Shown piece by piece: positions 51,173-60,914 of a stretch of DNA of 64,000 bases. Below the pieces are notes generated by a model that had not been told where the DNA came from, ran no database searches, and saw nothing but the letters and a program-made list of their open reading frames with translations. The stretch comes from Pedobacter nutrimenti (GTDB lineage: Bacteria > Bacteroidota > Bacteroidia > Sphingobacteriales > Sphingobacteriaceae). The first letter of the stretch is position 1. Each line of letters begins with the position of its first letter. Location of the stretch: assembly GCF_003208655.1 (NCBI RefSeq), contig NZ_QKLU01000003.1:186001-250000 (forward strand), given 5' to 3'. Made by a program: the position numbers and the translations under genes.

Positions 51173-54100
51173 TTGTACCGAATAGATAAACGGGCCATTT
51201 TGGTCATGATATTCCTCCTGTCATTTACTAAATTTACAGGGGTTTTTGCTCAGGCCATCCAATACCAGTTCAATGCCATTGATACCAGGCAGGGGCTGTC
51301 CAATAACCAAATCAGGGCAATATTTAAAGACGAAAGCGGATTTGTATGGTTTGGGACAATGTCGGGCCTGAACAGGTATGATGGTTATAATTTTAAAACT
51401 TTCAGGCACCAGATTAACGATCTGAAATCGATTGACGAAGATTATATCAATCAAATTGTCCAGGGGCCAAACCGTACCATGCTGGTGAGTACCTCCCGGG
51501 GATGGAATATTTACGATCCGCGTACAGAACAATTCAGTCCCGATATTCTGGGTTTTTTAGGGGATATCCATCTTCCACAACAGCGTTTCACAGATGTAGT
51601 TCAGGACAGACAAGGTAATTTTTGGTTTGTTTTTCCTGGTGTTGGTATTGGTAAATTTAACGCTTCGTCCGGTAGGTCGATTTTGTACAAGGAGCAGGGT
51701 ACTTCCTTAAAGTTGTATTCCAATAAGGTTACAGCCCTAACTATAGGGGACAACAACACTGTCTGGGTTATCTACTCCGATGGTGTATTGGAAAAGATAG
51801 ACGTAGCCAGAAGCAAAGTTCTTTTCAGGAGCGATGGCCTGCAAAAGACATTGGGAAAGCAACAGACAGACTATAAAGTTTTTGGGGACAGCCAGGGTGA
51901 CCTTTGGATCTACGCAAATGCTAAAATAAAGGGTGTGTGCTGGTATAATGCGCATAACGATAAAGTGTTACCGATTAGCCAGAGTTCGGGAAGACTGCAC
52001 CTGAACAACGACATCATCAATGGCATTACGCAGGACAATACGGGGAAAATATGGATTGCCACAGATCATGGGGGTGTTAACATTATTGATAAAGCCTCAT
52101 TTTCTGCTACTTACTTGTTGAACAACGAAAACGACAGTAAAAGCCTTAGTGAAAATGCAGTCAATACCATTTATAAAGACAATCAGGACATCATTTGGTT
52201 GGGTACTTTTAAAAGGGGGATCAATTTTTTTCATCCTAAAAATATCCTGTTTCCTTTACATCAGCATCAGCCGAACAATCCTTCCAGCTTGCCTTATAAC
52301 GACATTAACCGCTTTGTAGAAGATAAAAAGGGGAATTTGTGGATTGGCTCCAATGGCGGGGGATTGATTTATTTTGACAGAAAAACAGGCAGGTACCAGC
52401 AATACCTTCATCATCCGGCCAATAACAACAGCTTGTCTAATAATGTGATCGTCAATCTTTTTCTTGATCAATCGGATAAACTATGGATTGGTACCTATTA
52501 TGGCGGATTGGACTGCTTCGACGGGAAAACATTTACCCATTACAAACACGATAAAAATGCACCCTTTAGCATTCCTGATGACAGTGTCTGGGAAATTTTT
52601 GAAGACAGCCAGAAGCGCCTTTGGGTGGGTACATTAAATGAAGGTCTGCAATGGTTGGATAGAAAGAACAATAAGTTTGTCAGTTATAAACGCGAAGGCA
52701 ATAATCCCATCAATGTAACGGCCATTTTAGAGGATAAGCAGGGGAATATCTGGACAGGCACAAGTTCGGGTATAGACATTTGGAATAGCAAGGGGGTATA
52801 TCTACAGCACATTGTACATGCGGAAAAAGATGCAAAGAGTTTGAGCCATGATAATGTAAATGATATTATTTTAGATAGCCGCGGGTGGATTTGGATAGCG
52901 ACCAGAGATGGGTTAAACCTGTACAACCAGAAAACCAAAACTTTTAAAGTTTACAGGAAAGAAGATGGATTGCCTGACAATGTGATCCTCACCCTGCTGG
53001 AAGACAAGCAGCACCATTTGTGGTTGAGTACGCCCAATGGCTTATGCAACATCACGATTAACAAGGCAGAAAGCCAGGACCCGGTTTTGCAATATAAAAT
53101 ATATGACGAAACGGACGGACTACAGGGCAGACAGTTTAATGTTGATGCCGCATTAATGACCAGGGCAGGGGAACTGGTCTTTGGGGGGCCCAATGGCTTT
53201 AATTTGTTTATGCCCCCGGGAACTGGAAAAAGAATGCCAGTACCAAAATTGGTGTTGACCGATTTACAGGTTTTTAACAACAGTATTCAAATTGGTAAAT
53301 CGTATAAAAACAACGTCATCTTGCCCGAAGCAATTTCTACAGCCAAAGAGATTACCTTAAAATACAATCAAAATGTGTTTACAATTGCTTTTGCAGCATT
53401 AGAGTACAGCAATGCCGCGAAAATAAAATATGCTTACCAGCTCAAAGGCTTTAGTGAGGAGTGGCTCAGTGCGGATAGCAAAGACCGTAAAGCCACATTT
53501 ACCAATTTGAGCCCGGGTACTTATACTTTACTGGTCAAAGCTGCCAATGAAGACGGGGTCTGGACCCCCGAGCCCTTAAAACTGATGGTTAGGGTATTGC
53601 CACCGTTTTGGTTAACAAACTGGGCCTATGTCTGTTATTTATTGGTTTTTGCAGGGATATTGGTTTATGCCAGACATAGAATTATACGCAGGGAAAAAGG
53701 AAAGTTTGCTTTTGAGCAGGAACGATTGGAAGCACAGCGTATTCATGAAATGGATGTCATGAAAATACATTTTTTTACCAACGTGAGCCATGAATTCAGA
53801 ACGCCTTTGTCCCTGATCATTACACCCATTGAGAAGTTAATTCAGCAGTCGGCGCAAACGGATGAGAAAAAACAATTTCAACTGATTCAACGAAATGCCA
53901 AACGTTTGCTAAATATGGTCGACCAGTTGCTGGATTTTCGTAAACTGGAAGAACATGAACTACGTTTGTCTAAATCAGTTGGTGACCTTGCAGGTTTATC
54001 GAAAGAAGTGTTTGAATCTTTTTCTGATGTTGCCGAATACAAGAGGATCAAATTTAACTTTCAAACGGATGGGGAAGCCTTTATTACCTGGTTTGACCAT

Positions 54101-55318
54101 GATAAATTAGAAAGGGTACTGCTCAATTTGTTGTCGAATGCCTTTAAGTTTACACCAGAAGGGGGACAAATTGGTTTATCCCTAAAAGCAGGCCAGCTAA
54201 ACGGGGAACGGGCTGTTGAAATAAGGGTGAGCGACAATGGGATTGGAATTGAAAAAGAAAAACAGGAAAAGATATTTGAACGGTTTTTTCAAAATGTATT
54301 GCCCGGCCGGATTATTAATCATGGAAGTGGTATTGGTTTGTCTATTACCCGTGAATTTGTGCTCATGCATGAAGGCAGCATCAGGGTAGAAAGTGCGCTG
54401 AATGAGGGCAGCAGTTTTACCGTATTACTGCCCTTAATACCTGTTGGAGAAGAAACCGAGGTTGAAAAAATAACTGTGGCTCCTAAGCAAGAGCTTTTGC
54501 CGGGCCCGCTGCTGACCGAAAGAAAAGAAGATAAGGCCTGGATCAAGGGCATCAAAAAGACCCTGCTGCTGGTGGAAGATAACGACGACCTTAGGTTTTA
54601 TATTAAAGATAACCTAAAATCGTATTATAACATTATAGAGGCTCCCAATGGCAAAATCGGCTGGCAAAAAGCCCTAGCAGAACATCCTGATCTGGTGGTG
54701 TCCGACATCAATATGCCAGAGATGAGCGGGGTGGAACTCTGTCAGAAAATAAAGGAAGATAAACGTACTTCTTTTATCCCGGTGATTTTGCTTACCGTGA
54801 TCAATTCACAACAGCAGCAGATTATGGGGTTGAAGGCTGGGGCGAATGACTACATTACCAAACCTTTTAATTTTGAAATTCTGCTTTCCAAAATCAGGAA
54901 CCTGTTGTCCCAACAAGATAATTTCAAAAAAACCTATCAGAAACAGGTTAAGGTAAAATCTTCAGAGTTAAATGAAGTGGCATCTGCAGACGAAATTTTT
55001 ATTCAAAAAGCACTGGCCTTTGTGGAAAAAAACATTTCGGAACCGGAGCTCTCGGTGCAAATGATGAGCAAGGAATTGTTAATGAGCCGGGCTGCCCTGT
55101 ATAAAAAATTATTTAACCTTACCGGGCAAAGCCCCCTCGAGTTTATCCGTGCCGTACGGATGCAGCGTGCGGTACAGCTGCTTGAAAAAGGACAGATCAA
55201 TATCTCAGAAGTGGCTTACGCGGTAGGCTTTAATAACCCCAAATATTTTACAAAATCCTTTAAAGAAGTCTATCATGTTACCCCTTCTGCTTACCTGGAC
55301 CTTAAGTCCGGTTCTTAA
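51173..55318 (+). CDS. Hybrid two-component sensor/regulator (HTCS) with Reg_prop propellers
   Basis: 1381 residues from a TTG at 51173, chosen because it gives a charged n-region before the signal (ILVMIFLLSFTKFTGVFA); an ATG at 51209 would lack it. Extracytoplasmic part: repeated Reg_prop blades (GLSNNQIRAIFKDESGFVWF, GTMSGLNRYDGYNF) to about 700, Y_Y_Y domain (about 715-795), one membrane helix (about 805-827). Cytoplasmic: HisKA with His873 (NVSHEFRTPLSLIITPIEKL), HATPase (DNGIGIEKEKQEKIFERF), receiver with Asp1178 (DLVVSDINMPEMSG), AraC HTH (about 1280-1378). It senses a nutrient in the periplasm and activates the SusC/SusD pairs downstream. Confidence 0.96.
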   Translation: MYRIDKRAILVMIFLLSFTKFTGVFAQAIQYQFNAIDTRQGLSNNQIRAIFKDESGFVWFGTMSGLNRYDGYNFKTFRHQINDLKSIDEDYINQIVQGPNRTMLVSTSRGWNIYDPRTEQFSPDILGFLGDIHLPQQRFTDVVQDRQGNFWFVFPGVGIGKFNASSGRSILYKEQGTSLKLYSNKVTALTIGDNNTVWVIYSDGVLEKIDVARSKVLFRSDGLQKTLGKQQTDYKVFGDSQGDLWIYANAKIKGVCWYNAHNDKVLPISQSSGRLHLNNDIINGITQDNTGKIWIATDHGGVNIIDKASFSATYLLNNENDSKSLSENAVNTIYKDNQDIIWLGTFKRGINFFHPKNILFPLHQHQPNNPSSLPYNDINRFVEDKKGNLWIGSNGGGLIYFDRKTGRYQQYLHHPANNNSLSNNVIVNLFLDQSDKLWIGTYYGGLDCFDGKTFTHYKHDKNAPFSIPDDSVWEIFEDSQKRLWVGTLNEGLQWLDRKNNKFVSYKREGNNPINVTAILEDKQGNIWTGTSSGIDIWNSKGVYLQHIVHAEKDAKSLSHDNVNDIILDSRGWIWIATRDGLNLYNQKTKTFKVYRKEDGLPDNVILTLLEDKQHHLWLSTPNGLCNITINKAESQDPVLQYKIYDETDGLQGRQFNVDAALMTRAGELVFGGPNGFNLFMPPGTGKRMPVPKLVLTDLQVFNNSIQIGKSYKNNVILPEAISTAKEITLKYNQNVFTIAFAALEYSNAAKIKYAYQLKGFSEEWLSADSKDRKATFTNLSPGTYTLLVKAANEDGVWTPEPLKLMVRVLPPFWLTNWAYVCYLLVFAGILVYARHRIIRREKGKFAFEQERLEAQRIHEMDVMKIHFFTNVSHEFRTPLSLIITPIEKLIQQSAQTDEKKQFQLIQRNAKRLLNMVDQLLDFRKLEEHELRLSKSVGDLAGLSKEVFESFSDVAEYKRIKFNFQTDGEAFITWFDHDKLERVLLNLLSNAFKFTPEGGQIGLSLKAGQLNGERAVEIRVSDNGIGIEKEKQEKIFERFFQNVLPGRIINHGSGIGLSITREFVLMHEGSIRVESALNEGSSFTVLLPLIPVGEETEVEKITVAPKQELLPGPLLTERKEDKAWIKGIKKTLLLVEDNDDLRFYIKDNLKSYYNIIEAPNGKIGWQKALAEHPDLVVSDINMPEMSGVELCQKIKEDKRTSFIPVILLTVINSQQQQIMGLKAGANDYITKPFNFEILLSKIRNLLSQQDNFKKTYQKQVKVKSSELNEVASADEIFIQKALAFVEKNISEPELSVQMMSKELLMSRAALYKKLFNLTGQSPLEFIRAVRMQRAVQLLEKGQINISEVAYAVGFNNPKYFTKSFKEVYHVTPSAYLDLKSGS

Positions 55319-55448
55319 AAAATCATCATGCCTGCTTCGGGAAGTTTATAGCTTACTATTGGTGTTTAAACTGTTTTTTTAAGGTTAAGTTAACATTTAA
55401 TCCCCTAATCAAAGACAATTGAATACCCTATGGGGTTACACTTCCTGT

Positions 55449-55456
55449 TATTTTTG
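55449..55456 (+). promoter_or_regulatory. Candidate -7 element (TATTTTTG) for the HTCS-controlled uptake genes
   Basis: Matches TAnnTTTG; the nearest TTG upstream (55419-55421) is 27 bases away, too far for a -33 box, which would fit an activator-dependent promoter. The transcript would have a leader of about 250 bases before the SusC gene, containing the small open frame at 55542. Confidence 0.4.
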
Positions 55457-55541
55457 ATGACATTAATATTGACTTCCGGCTTGCACAGTCACTGCTGCTG
55501 CTTCAGTCAATTTAAGACCAAACCAATATAAACAAACGTGT

Positions 55542-55673
55542 ATGAAACAAAACTTACTTAAGAAAAAGTACTTCTTAAAATTATCTGCAATTTTTTGGAG
55601 CGCGCATCCATCATCTGTCCTGCAGTCTGTACCGCTATACGGTGAGCAGCCCAATCGATCCTTCCCGGAATAA
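55542..55673 (+). CDS. Possible 43-residue leader peptide before SusC
   Basis: ATG 55542 to TAA 55671-55673, encoding a peptide with a lysine-rich start (MKQNLLKKKYFLKL), a short hydrophobic run (SAIFWSA) and a polar end (NRSFPE). It is the main content of the 394-base gap (55319-55712) and stops 39 bases before the SusC start. The basic-hydrophobic start is what real exported or leader peptides show, but the frame is short and could be chance. No family recognised. Confidence 0.35.
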   Translation: MKQNLLKKKYFLKLSAIFWSAHPSSVLQSVPLYGEQPNRSFPE

Positions 55674-55712
55674 TTAAAACACCTCGTATTAATTAACAGG
55701 ACTATTATTTAA

Positions 55713-58700
55713 ATGTTGCTTTCAAAAGCAATAAAACTTCAAATAATTATGATGAAATGCGTACAAAAAAATAAGAGATCGTTCTATATAAATAGGGACG
55801 GGTTGCCAGATTGTAAAAGAATGTTCCTGATCCTTCTTTTAATGATGACCAGTTCCATTTCCTTATTTGCTCAAAAGCAGATAAAAGGTATTGTAAAGGA
55901 GCAGGGCGGAGGGATACTTCCGGGGGTTACCCTGCAGATCAAAAACACCAAAAATGTATTCAGGACAGATTCCCTGGGCAGGTTTTCTGTTAGTGCTTCC
56001 AGCGATGCGGTTTTGGTGTTCAGTTATGTCGGATTTACAACTCAGGAAATCCGTGTTGGGGACCAGTCGCAACTTACGGTTATCTTAATGCCCAGTGAAA
56101 GCAACCAGCTTGAACAGGTTGTAGTAGTAGGGTATGGAAAGCAAAAAATGCCAACGGTTACCGGTTCGGTAAGTGTAATTGCAGGTAAAGATTTGGTTCA
56201 AACGCCGGTTGCCAATGTAACCAATATGCTGGTCGGTACTGTTCCTGGTTTATCGGGATTGCAAAGCAGCGGGGAGCCCGGACAAAATGCAACCAGTATC
56301 CGCATCAGGGGAACTGCCACTTTAAATGGCTCCAATGCGCTGGTGGTTATTGATGGGATCCAACAACCGGCCGAGAATCCTTTCATGATGCTCAACGCCA
56401 TTGATGCCAACGATATAGAAAACATCAGTATCCTGAAAGACGCTTCAGCTACCGCAGTTTATGGAATCAGGGGGGCAAACGGAGTCATTATTGTAACTAC
56501 AAAAAGAGGCAAAATAGGTAAACCGACATTTAATTTTTCAGCGAGCCAGGGTTTTACCAGGCCCACATCATTAATGCCCTTATCCAATTCTTATGATTTT
56601 GTGTCGGCAAGAAATGAATCTATAAAAAGGGAAATTGCCGGCGGGGTTACCGTAAACAGTAATCTTCTTTTCTCGGATGATGAGCTTTGGAAGTTTAAAA
56701 ACAACCGGGATTATACACCTGCACAGGTCGATGCCATGACCAATTTGACCGCTGCACAAAGGGAGGCCCTGAAAAACAGCCCTGCTTTATATTATACCAG
56801 TCAGGATTTTTACAAAGCATTGTTTAGTGCTACAGGTTTGCAAAAACAGTCGAATATTAGTGTTTCTGGTGGAACGGAAAAATTAAGGTATTCCAGTTCT
56901 GTGGGTTATTTTGATCAAACGGGAATATTGGGCTATACGAAGTTTGCCGGAGCTGATGTGGGCTCAAAGCAGACCCGATATAATTTTCGCAATAATCTGG
57001 ACATCAATATTGTCAAAAACCTTCAGTTGAGTTTTAACCTGAGCGGACAATTTATACGAAATAAATTTGCAAACCCTAAAGATGATGTAGGGGCCGATGT
57101 GGATCCGGGTAACCTGGCCGCACGCTACCGGGGCCTGATGCAAAGGATTTACCAAACCCCTTTTATTTCACCCGGCATTGTAGATGGAAAAATGGTGTTG
57201 TATTTTGTAGGGGATGATCTTTCGGCCACCAATCCTGTAGGTGGCAAAAGGGGAGGCAATGCGGGTCGCCCGACACAAACCTGGGACCCTCTTAATGTGG
57301 TCGGTAAAGGCTATGGTTTGGCTTTTGGCACAAATATAAGTACACAGGCCGTATTAAAACACACCATGGATTACCTGACCAAAGGTCTTTCCAGCCATTT
57401 TACGGTTGCTTACGATGACAGTTATACCAAGGGCTTTAATGTCTTTCAATCGATACCCACTTATATCGCTTACAGAGACCCTGTTAACCCAAACAACATT
57501 AATTACATCGGTGGAACTGTAGGGACCAACTACAGCTATGAAGATTATAAATACCTGTCGGGCTGGCGAAAAACTTATTTCGAAGGCGGTTTTGATTATG
57601 CACGCAGTTTTGGGTCTCATTATGTAACTGCCCTTATTTTGGGTAATGCGCAAAAGTATGTAGACCGCGACCTGCCATTTAATACGCCTTCGGGTTTAAT
57701 GGGACTGGTGGGGCGTGCGACCTATAATTTTAAGGAGCGTTATTTACTGGAAGGTAGTGTGGGTTACAATGGAACCGAAAATTTTGCGCCAGGAAAACGG
57801 TTTGGGTTCTTTCCTGCAGTAGCAGCAGGTTGGATTATTTCTAATGAACCGTTTTTTAAACAAAACAAATGGATCAGTTTCGCGAAACTTCGCGGTTCTT
57901 ATGGTGAGGTAGGTAATGACCAGATTTCCTCTGATGGAAGGGCCAGGCGCTATTTATACCTAGACAATTCCTGGACCCTGAATGGTGGTGGCCAGTATTA
58001 TTTTGGCAATACAGATGGTTCGAGTACAAATCCGGCCATCCCAGGCGCTGCGGAATCTTCTCTTGGTAATCCTTTGGTGACCTGGGAAAGGGCAAAAAAG
58101 ATGAACCTGCAGCTGGACCTGAATTTTTTAAGCAACAGGCTGAGTTTTTCAGGTGCTTATTTTAGTGAAAAGAGAAACAATATTCTGGTGATTCCGGGTA
58201 TTATACCTGCCACTTTTGGGGTTTCGGGTACTCCGGTTTCTAATTCCGGAAAGGTGAGCAATAAAGGGATAGAACTCGAATTGGGTTGGAATGACAAGAT
58301 CACCCAGGCCTTTACTTACTTTGTAAAGGGTTCCTTTTCTTATGCAAGAAATAAAATTGATTATATGGCGGAGGCACCTTTTCCTTATCCCTGGATGGAC
58401 CAAACAGGCTTTATGATTGGCCAGCCAAAAGGACTGATTGCCGATGGTTTTTACAATACCAAAGAAGAACTGGCAAACCGGCCGCTTTATCAGGCCAAAA
58501 CAGAGCTGGGGGATCTCCGCTACCGCGACATTAACGGAGATGGGGTCATTAACGATCAGGACAGGGTTCCCATAGGTTATCCCTCCTTCCCATTAATTCA
58601 GTACAACTGGAGGGTTGGCTTTTCTTACAAAGGATTTGATGTTTCGGCCCTTTTTATCGGAACGGCTAAAGGATCCTATAATACCTTGAATACGGTTTAC

Positions 58701-59081
58701 GCCAATGGTGCGCTAATTCAGGCCGCAACCCAGGGCCGCTGGACACAGGAAAAGTACAACAACGGGGAAAAAATTACGTATCCTGCATTTAATGACATTG
58801 GTAAGCCTTCCGCTGCATCTGCGGGTGAGTTGAGTACCTTTTGGTTACAATCCACCGATTTTGTAAGGCTTAAAAATGCAAGTATTGCTTACACTTTTAA
58901 AAGTGAGCACCTGCAAAGGCGGCTTGGGATAACCGGCATTACCCTTACAGCAACGGGCAATAATTTATTGACCTGGACCAAACTGTTAAAAGGTATAGAC
59001 CCGGAATCTGCTAACGCGAATGGCCCTTACATTTTCCCATTAACCAAAACGTACAATTTAGGATTAAACGTATCCTTCTAA
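55713..59081 (+). CDS. SusC-type TonB-dependent transporter
   Basis: 1122 residues from ATG 55713; ATG 55749 is an alternative, and the signal sequence proper is RMFLILLLMMTSSISLFA, then Q. Carboxypeptidase-like domain (about 54-130: IKGIVKEQGGGILPGVTLQI), plug (EQVVVVGYGKQKMPTVTGSV, TSIRIRGTATLNGSNALVVI, DGIQQP, ISILKDASATAVYGIRGANG) and barrel ending YNLGLNVSF. No STN domain, consistent with control by the HTCS regulator upstream instead of a sigma/FecR relay. The SusD partner follows after 14 bases. Confidence 0.95.
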   Translation: MLLSKAIKLQIIMMKCVQKNKRSFYINRDGLPDCKRMFLILLLMMTSSISLFAQKQIKGIVKEQGGGILPGVTLQIKNTKNVFRTDSLGRFSVSASSDAVLVFSYVGFTTQEIRVGDQSQLTVILMPSESNQLEQVVVVGYGKQKMPTVTGSVSVIAGKDLVQTPVANVTNMLVGTVPGLSGLQSSGEPGQNATSIRIRGTATLNGSNALVVIDGIQQPAENPFMMLNAIDANDIENISILKDASATAVYGIRGANGVIIVTTKRGKIGKPTFNFSASQGFTRPTSLMPLSNSYDFVSARNESIKREIAGGVTVNSNLLFSDDELWKFKNNRDYTPAQVDAMTNLTAAQREALKNSPALYYTSQDFYKALFSATGLQKQSNISVSGGTEKLRYSSSVGYFDQTGILGYTKFAGADVGSKQTRYNFRNNLDINIVKNLQLSFNLSGQFIRNKFANPKDDVGADVDPGNLAARYRGLMQRIYQTPFISPGIVDGKMVLYFVGDDLSATNPVGGKRGGNAGRPTQTWDPLNVVGKGYGLAFGTNISTQAVLKHTMDYLTKGLSSHFTVAYDDSYTKGFNVFQSIPTYIAYRDPVNPNNINYIGGTVGTNYSYEDYKYLSGWRKTYFEGGFDYARSFGSHYVTALILGNAQKYVDRDLPFNTPSGLMGLVGRATYNFKERYLLEGSVGYNGTENFAPGKRFGFFPAVAAGWIISNEPFFKQNKWISFAKLRGSYGEVGNDQISSDGRARRYLYLDNSWTLNGGGQYYFGNTDGSSTNPAIPGAAESSLGNPLVTWERAKKMNLQLDLNFLSNRLSFSGAYFSEKRNNILVIPGIIPATFGVSGTPVSNSGKVSNKGIELELGWNDKITQAFTYFVKGSFSYARNKIDYMAEAPFPYPWMDQTGFMIGQPKGLIADGFYNTKEELANRPLYQAKTELGDLRYRDINGDGVINDQDRVPIGYPSFPLIQYNWRVGFSYKGFDVSALFIGTAKGSYNTLNTVYANGALIQAATQGRWTQEKYNNGEKITYPAFNDIGKPSAASAGELSTFWLQSTDFVRLKNASIAYTFKSEHLQRRLGITGITLTATGNNLLTWTKLLKGIDPESANANGPYIFPLTKTYNLGLNVSF

Positions 59082-59095
59082 TCAAGATATAGATT

Positions 59096-60871
59096 ATGAA
59101 TACTAAGAAATTAACCTGGTTTGCAACCGTATTAATGTTTGTATTTGCAGTGGTTTTTACCTCGTCCTGCAAAAAGGATTTTTTACAGGTCCCTCCCGGA
59201 GGAAACCCGACGGTAGATTCTGTTTTTGCCCGTTCCAGCACGGCATACAATGCGATAGCGGGTGCTTATTTTGCCTGTTTACGACAGGGCCTGAATTGGG
59301 ACGGCAGGCTTTATGCGCCCTGGACAGATGATCAGCTTGCAGGTAGTCAGGCTTTTTGGCGCCAGGGGGATAACAATAGCGGAAGTATTTGTAACACCGC
59401 AATACTCGGCAGCGGATTGTCTGCCAATGCCTTCACTTCTGAAGACATGAGCGGTTACAATGACAATTTTACTTGTATCCGTAAAGCCTACCTGGTCAAA
59501 GAAAATATAGATAAAGTACCCGACATGTCCGCAGGCGATAAAGCGATTGTTAAAGCGGAAATGCAGGCGATTGTTGCCTACAGGTATTCGCAAATGTTTA
59601 TTATGTATGGCGGGGTGCCTATTGTTTCAAAAAGCTTTTCTACAGGTGCGCCCAATGATTTGCCCTCCCTGGCCATACCCAGGGCGTCGTTGAAATCAAC
59701 ACTGGATAGTATTGTTTTATGGTGCGACCGGTCGGCCGCGGTACTTCCATCTGTATGGCCGGCCAACTCACTCGGCAGAATGACAAAAGCTGCAGCCCTG
59801 GCCATTAAAGCCAAAACGCTTCTGTATGCTGCACGTCCGTTGTTTAATACGGCAACTCCTTATATGGGGCTGGGTGCAAATAACAACATGATCTGTCTTG
59901 GCAGCTTTGATGCCGCTTTGTGGACCAAAGCTTTGGCCGCTTCAGAAGCGGTTATACAGGAAGCTGAAGGCCCAGGCGGTTTGGGGATCATCAATACCGG
60001 ACATCCACTGGATGACTATGGAACAGCAACTTCCACACCAAGTAACCGCGAGGTGATCCTTGCTTTTAAGCAGCAGGTGAGCAGTGGGAGTGGTAATGGC
60101 CCTTATAATATATTTAATGTATATGGGTTTAATTACAACTGGCAGGCCAATGGCAGTGTATTGGCCACAAGCATGCTGGAAAACTATTATAAGGCCGATG
60201 GGACCGAGCAAAGCTGGCCAGGCGTAGGGGAACTGGCCCCCTTTACAGAGTATAAGCGCAAATTTCTGGAAATGGAACCTCGTTTTCAGGCCGACTTCAA
60301 TGGATATGAAATGCAGGCTGCAAATAATCCAGGTGACCAGGGCTGGAACATGAGCCAACACCTGAAGGATGTAAACAATTTTGGTGCAGGGCAACCTACA
60401 AAATTTTATTACCATGCCGGTAGCCGCCCCTGGTTTGATTTTCCTTTGTTTCGTTTAGCTGCTTATTACCTCAGTTCGGCCGAGGCTTATAATGAAAGCG
60501 GGCAGCCCGGGCAGGCCTTGCAGCGTCTGAATAAAATACACGAGCGTGCCGGCCTTCGCCCCATTACAGAGATGGACCAGACAAAACTGAGGCAGATCAT
60601 TCACCGGGAATGGGCCACAGAATTCATGATGGAAAAATACAGGCTGCACGATTTAAAACATTGGAAAGATCCTGGTATTGACAAAGGTATCATTGGCGGG
60701 CCTATCCGGTTCCTTACGTTTAATAATGGCGGTGATGCATTGATCAGCGGTAATCAAAACTATGGCAACTCGGTAAAATACAACGGCTACTGGCATGTGA
60801 GACAATACCTGAACCCATTCCCGCAATCCGAAGTCAACAAAGGTTACCTGGTTCAGAATCCAGGGTACTAA
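59096..60871 (+). CDS. SusD-type lipoprotein
   Basis: 591 residues. Lipoprotein signal with Cys25 (VFTSSCKKDFLQ). SusD-like N-terminal part (SSTAYNAIAGAYFACLRQGL, AIVKAEMQAIVAYRYSQMF) and C-terminal SusD domain (FDFPLFRLAAYYLSSAEAYN, IHREWATEFMMEKYRLHDLK, QYLNPFPQSEVNKGYLVQNP). Partner of the SusC 14 bases upstream. It is somewhat longer than average because of an insertion at about 290-420. Confidence 0.95.
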   Translation: MNTKKLTWFATVLMFVFAVVFTSSCKKDFLQVPPGGNPTVDSVFARSSTAYNAIAGAYFACLRQGLNWDGRLYAPWTDDQLAGSQAFWRQGDNNSGSICNTAILGSGLSANAFTSEDMSGYNDNFTCIRKAYLVKENIDKVPDMSAGDKAIVKAEMQAIVAYRYSQMFIMYGGVPIVSKSFSTGAPNDLPSLAIPRASLKSTLDSIVLWCDRSAAVLPSVWPANSLGRMTKAAALAIKAKTLLYAARPLFNTATPYMGLGANNNMICLGSFDAALWTKALAASEAVIQEAEGPGGLGIINTGHPLDDYGTATSTPSNREVILAFKQQVSSGSGNGPYNIFNVYGFNYNWQANGSVLATSMLENYYKADGTEQSWPGVGELAPFTEYKRKFLEMEPRFQADFNGYEMQAANNPGDQGWNMSQHLKDVNNFGAGQPTKFYYHAGSRPWFDFPLFRLAAYYLSSAEAYNESGQPGQALQRLNKIHERAGLRPITEMDQTKLRQIIHREWATEFMMEKYRLHDLKHWKDPGIDKGIIGGPIRFLTFNNGGDALISGNQNYGNSVKYNGYWHVRQYLNPFPQSEVNKGYLVQNPGY

Positions 60872-60914
60872 ATGTCAAGCTCATTCAAAAACAGAAACAA
60901 ATCACTTTTATAGG

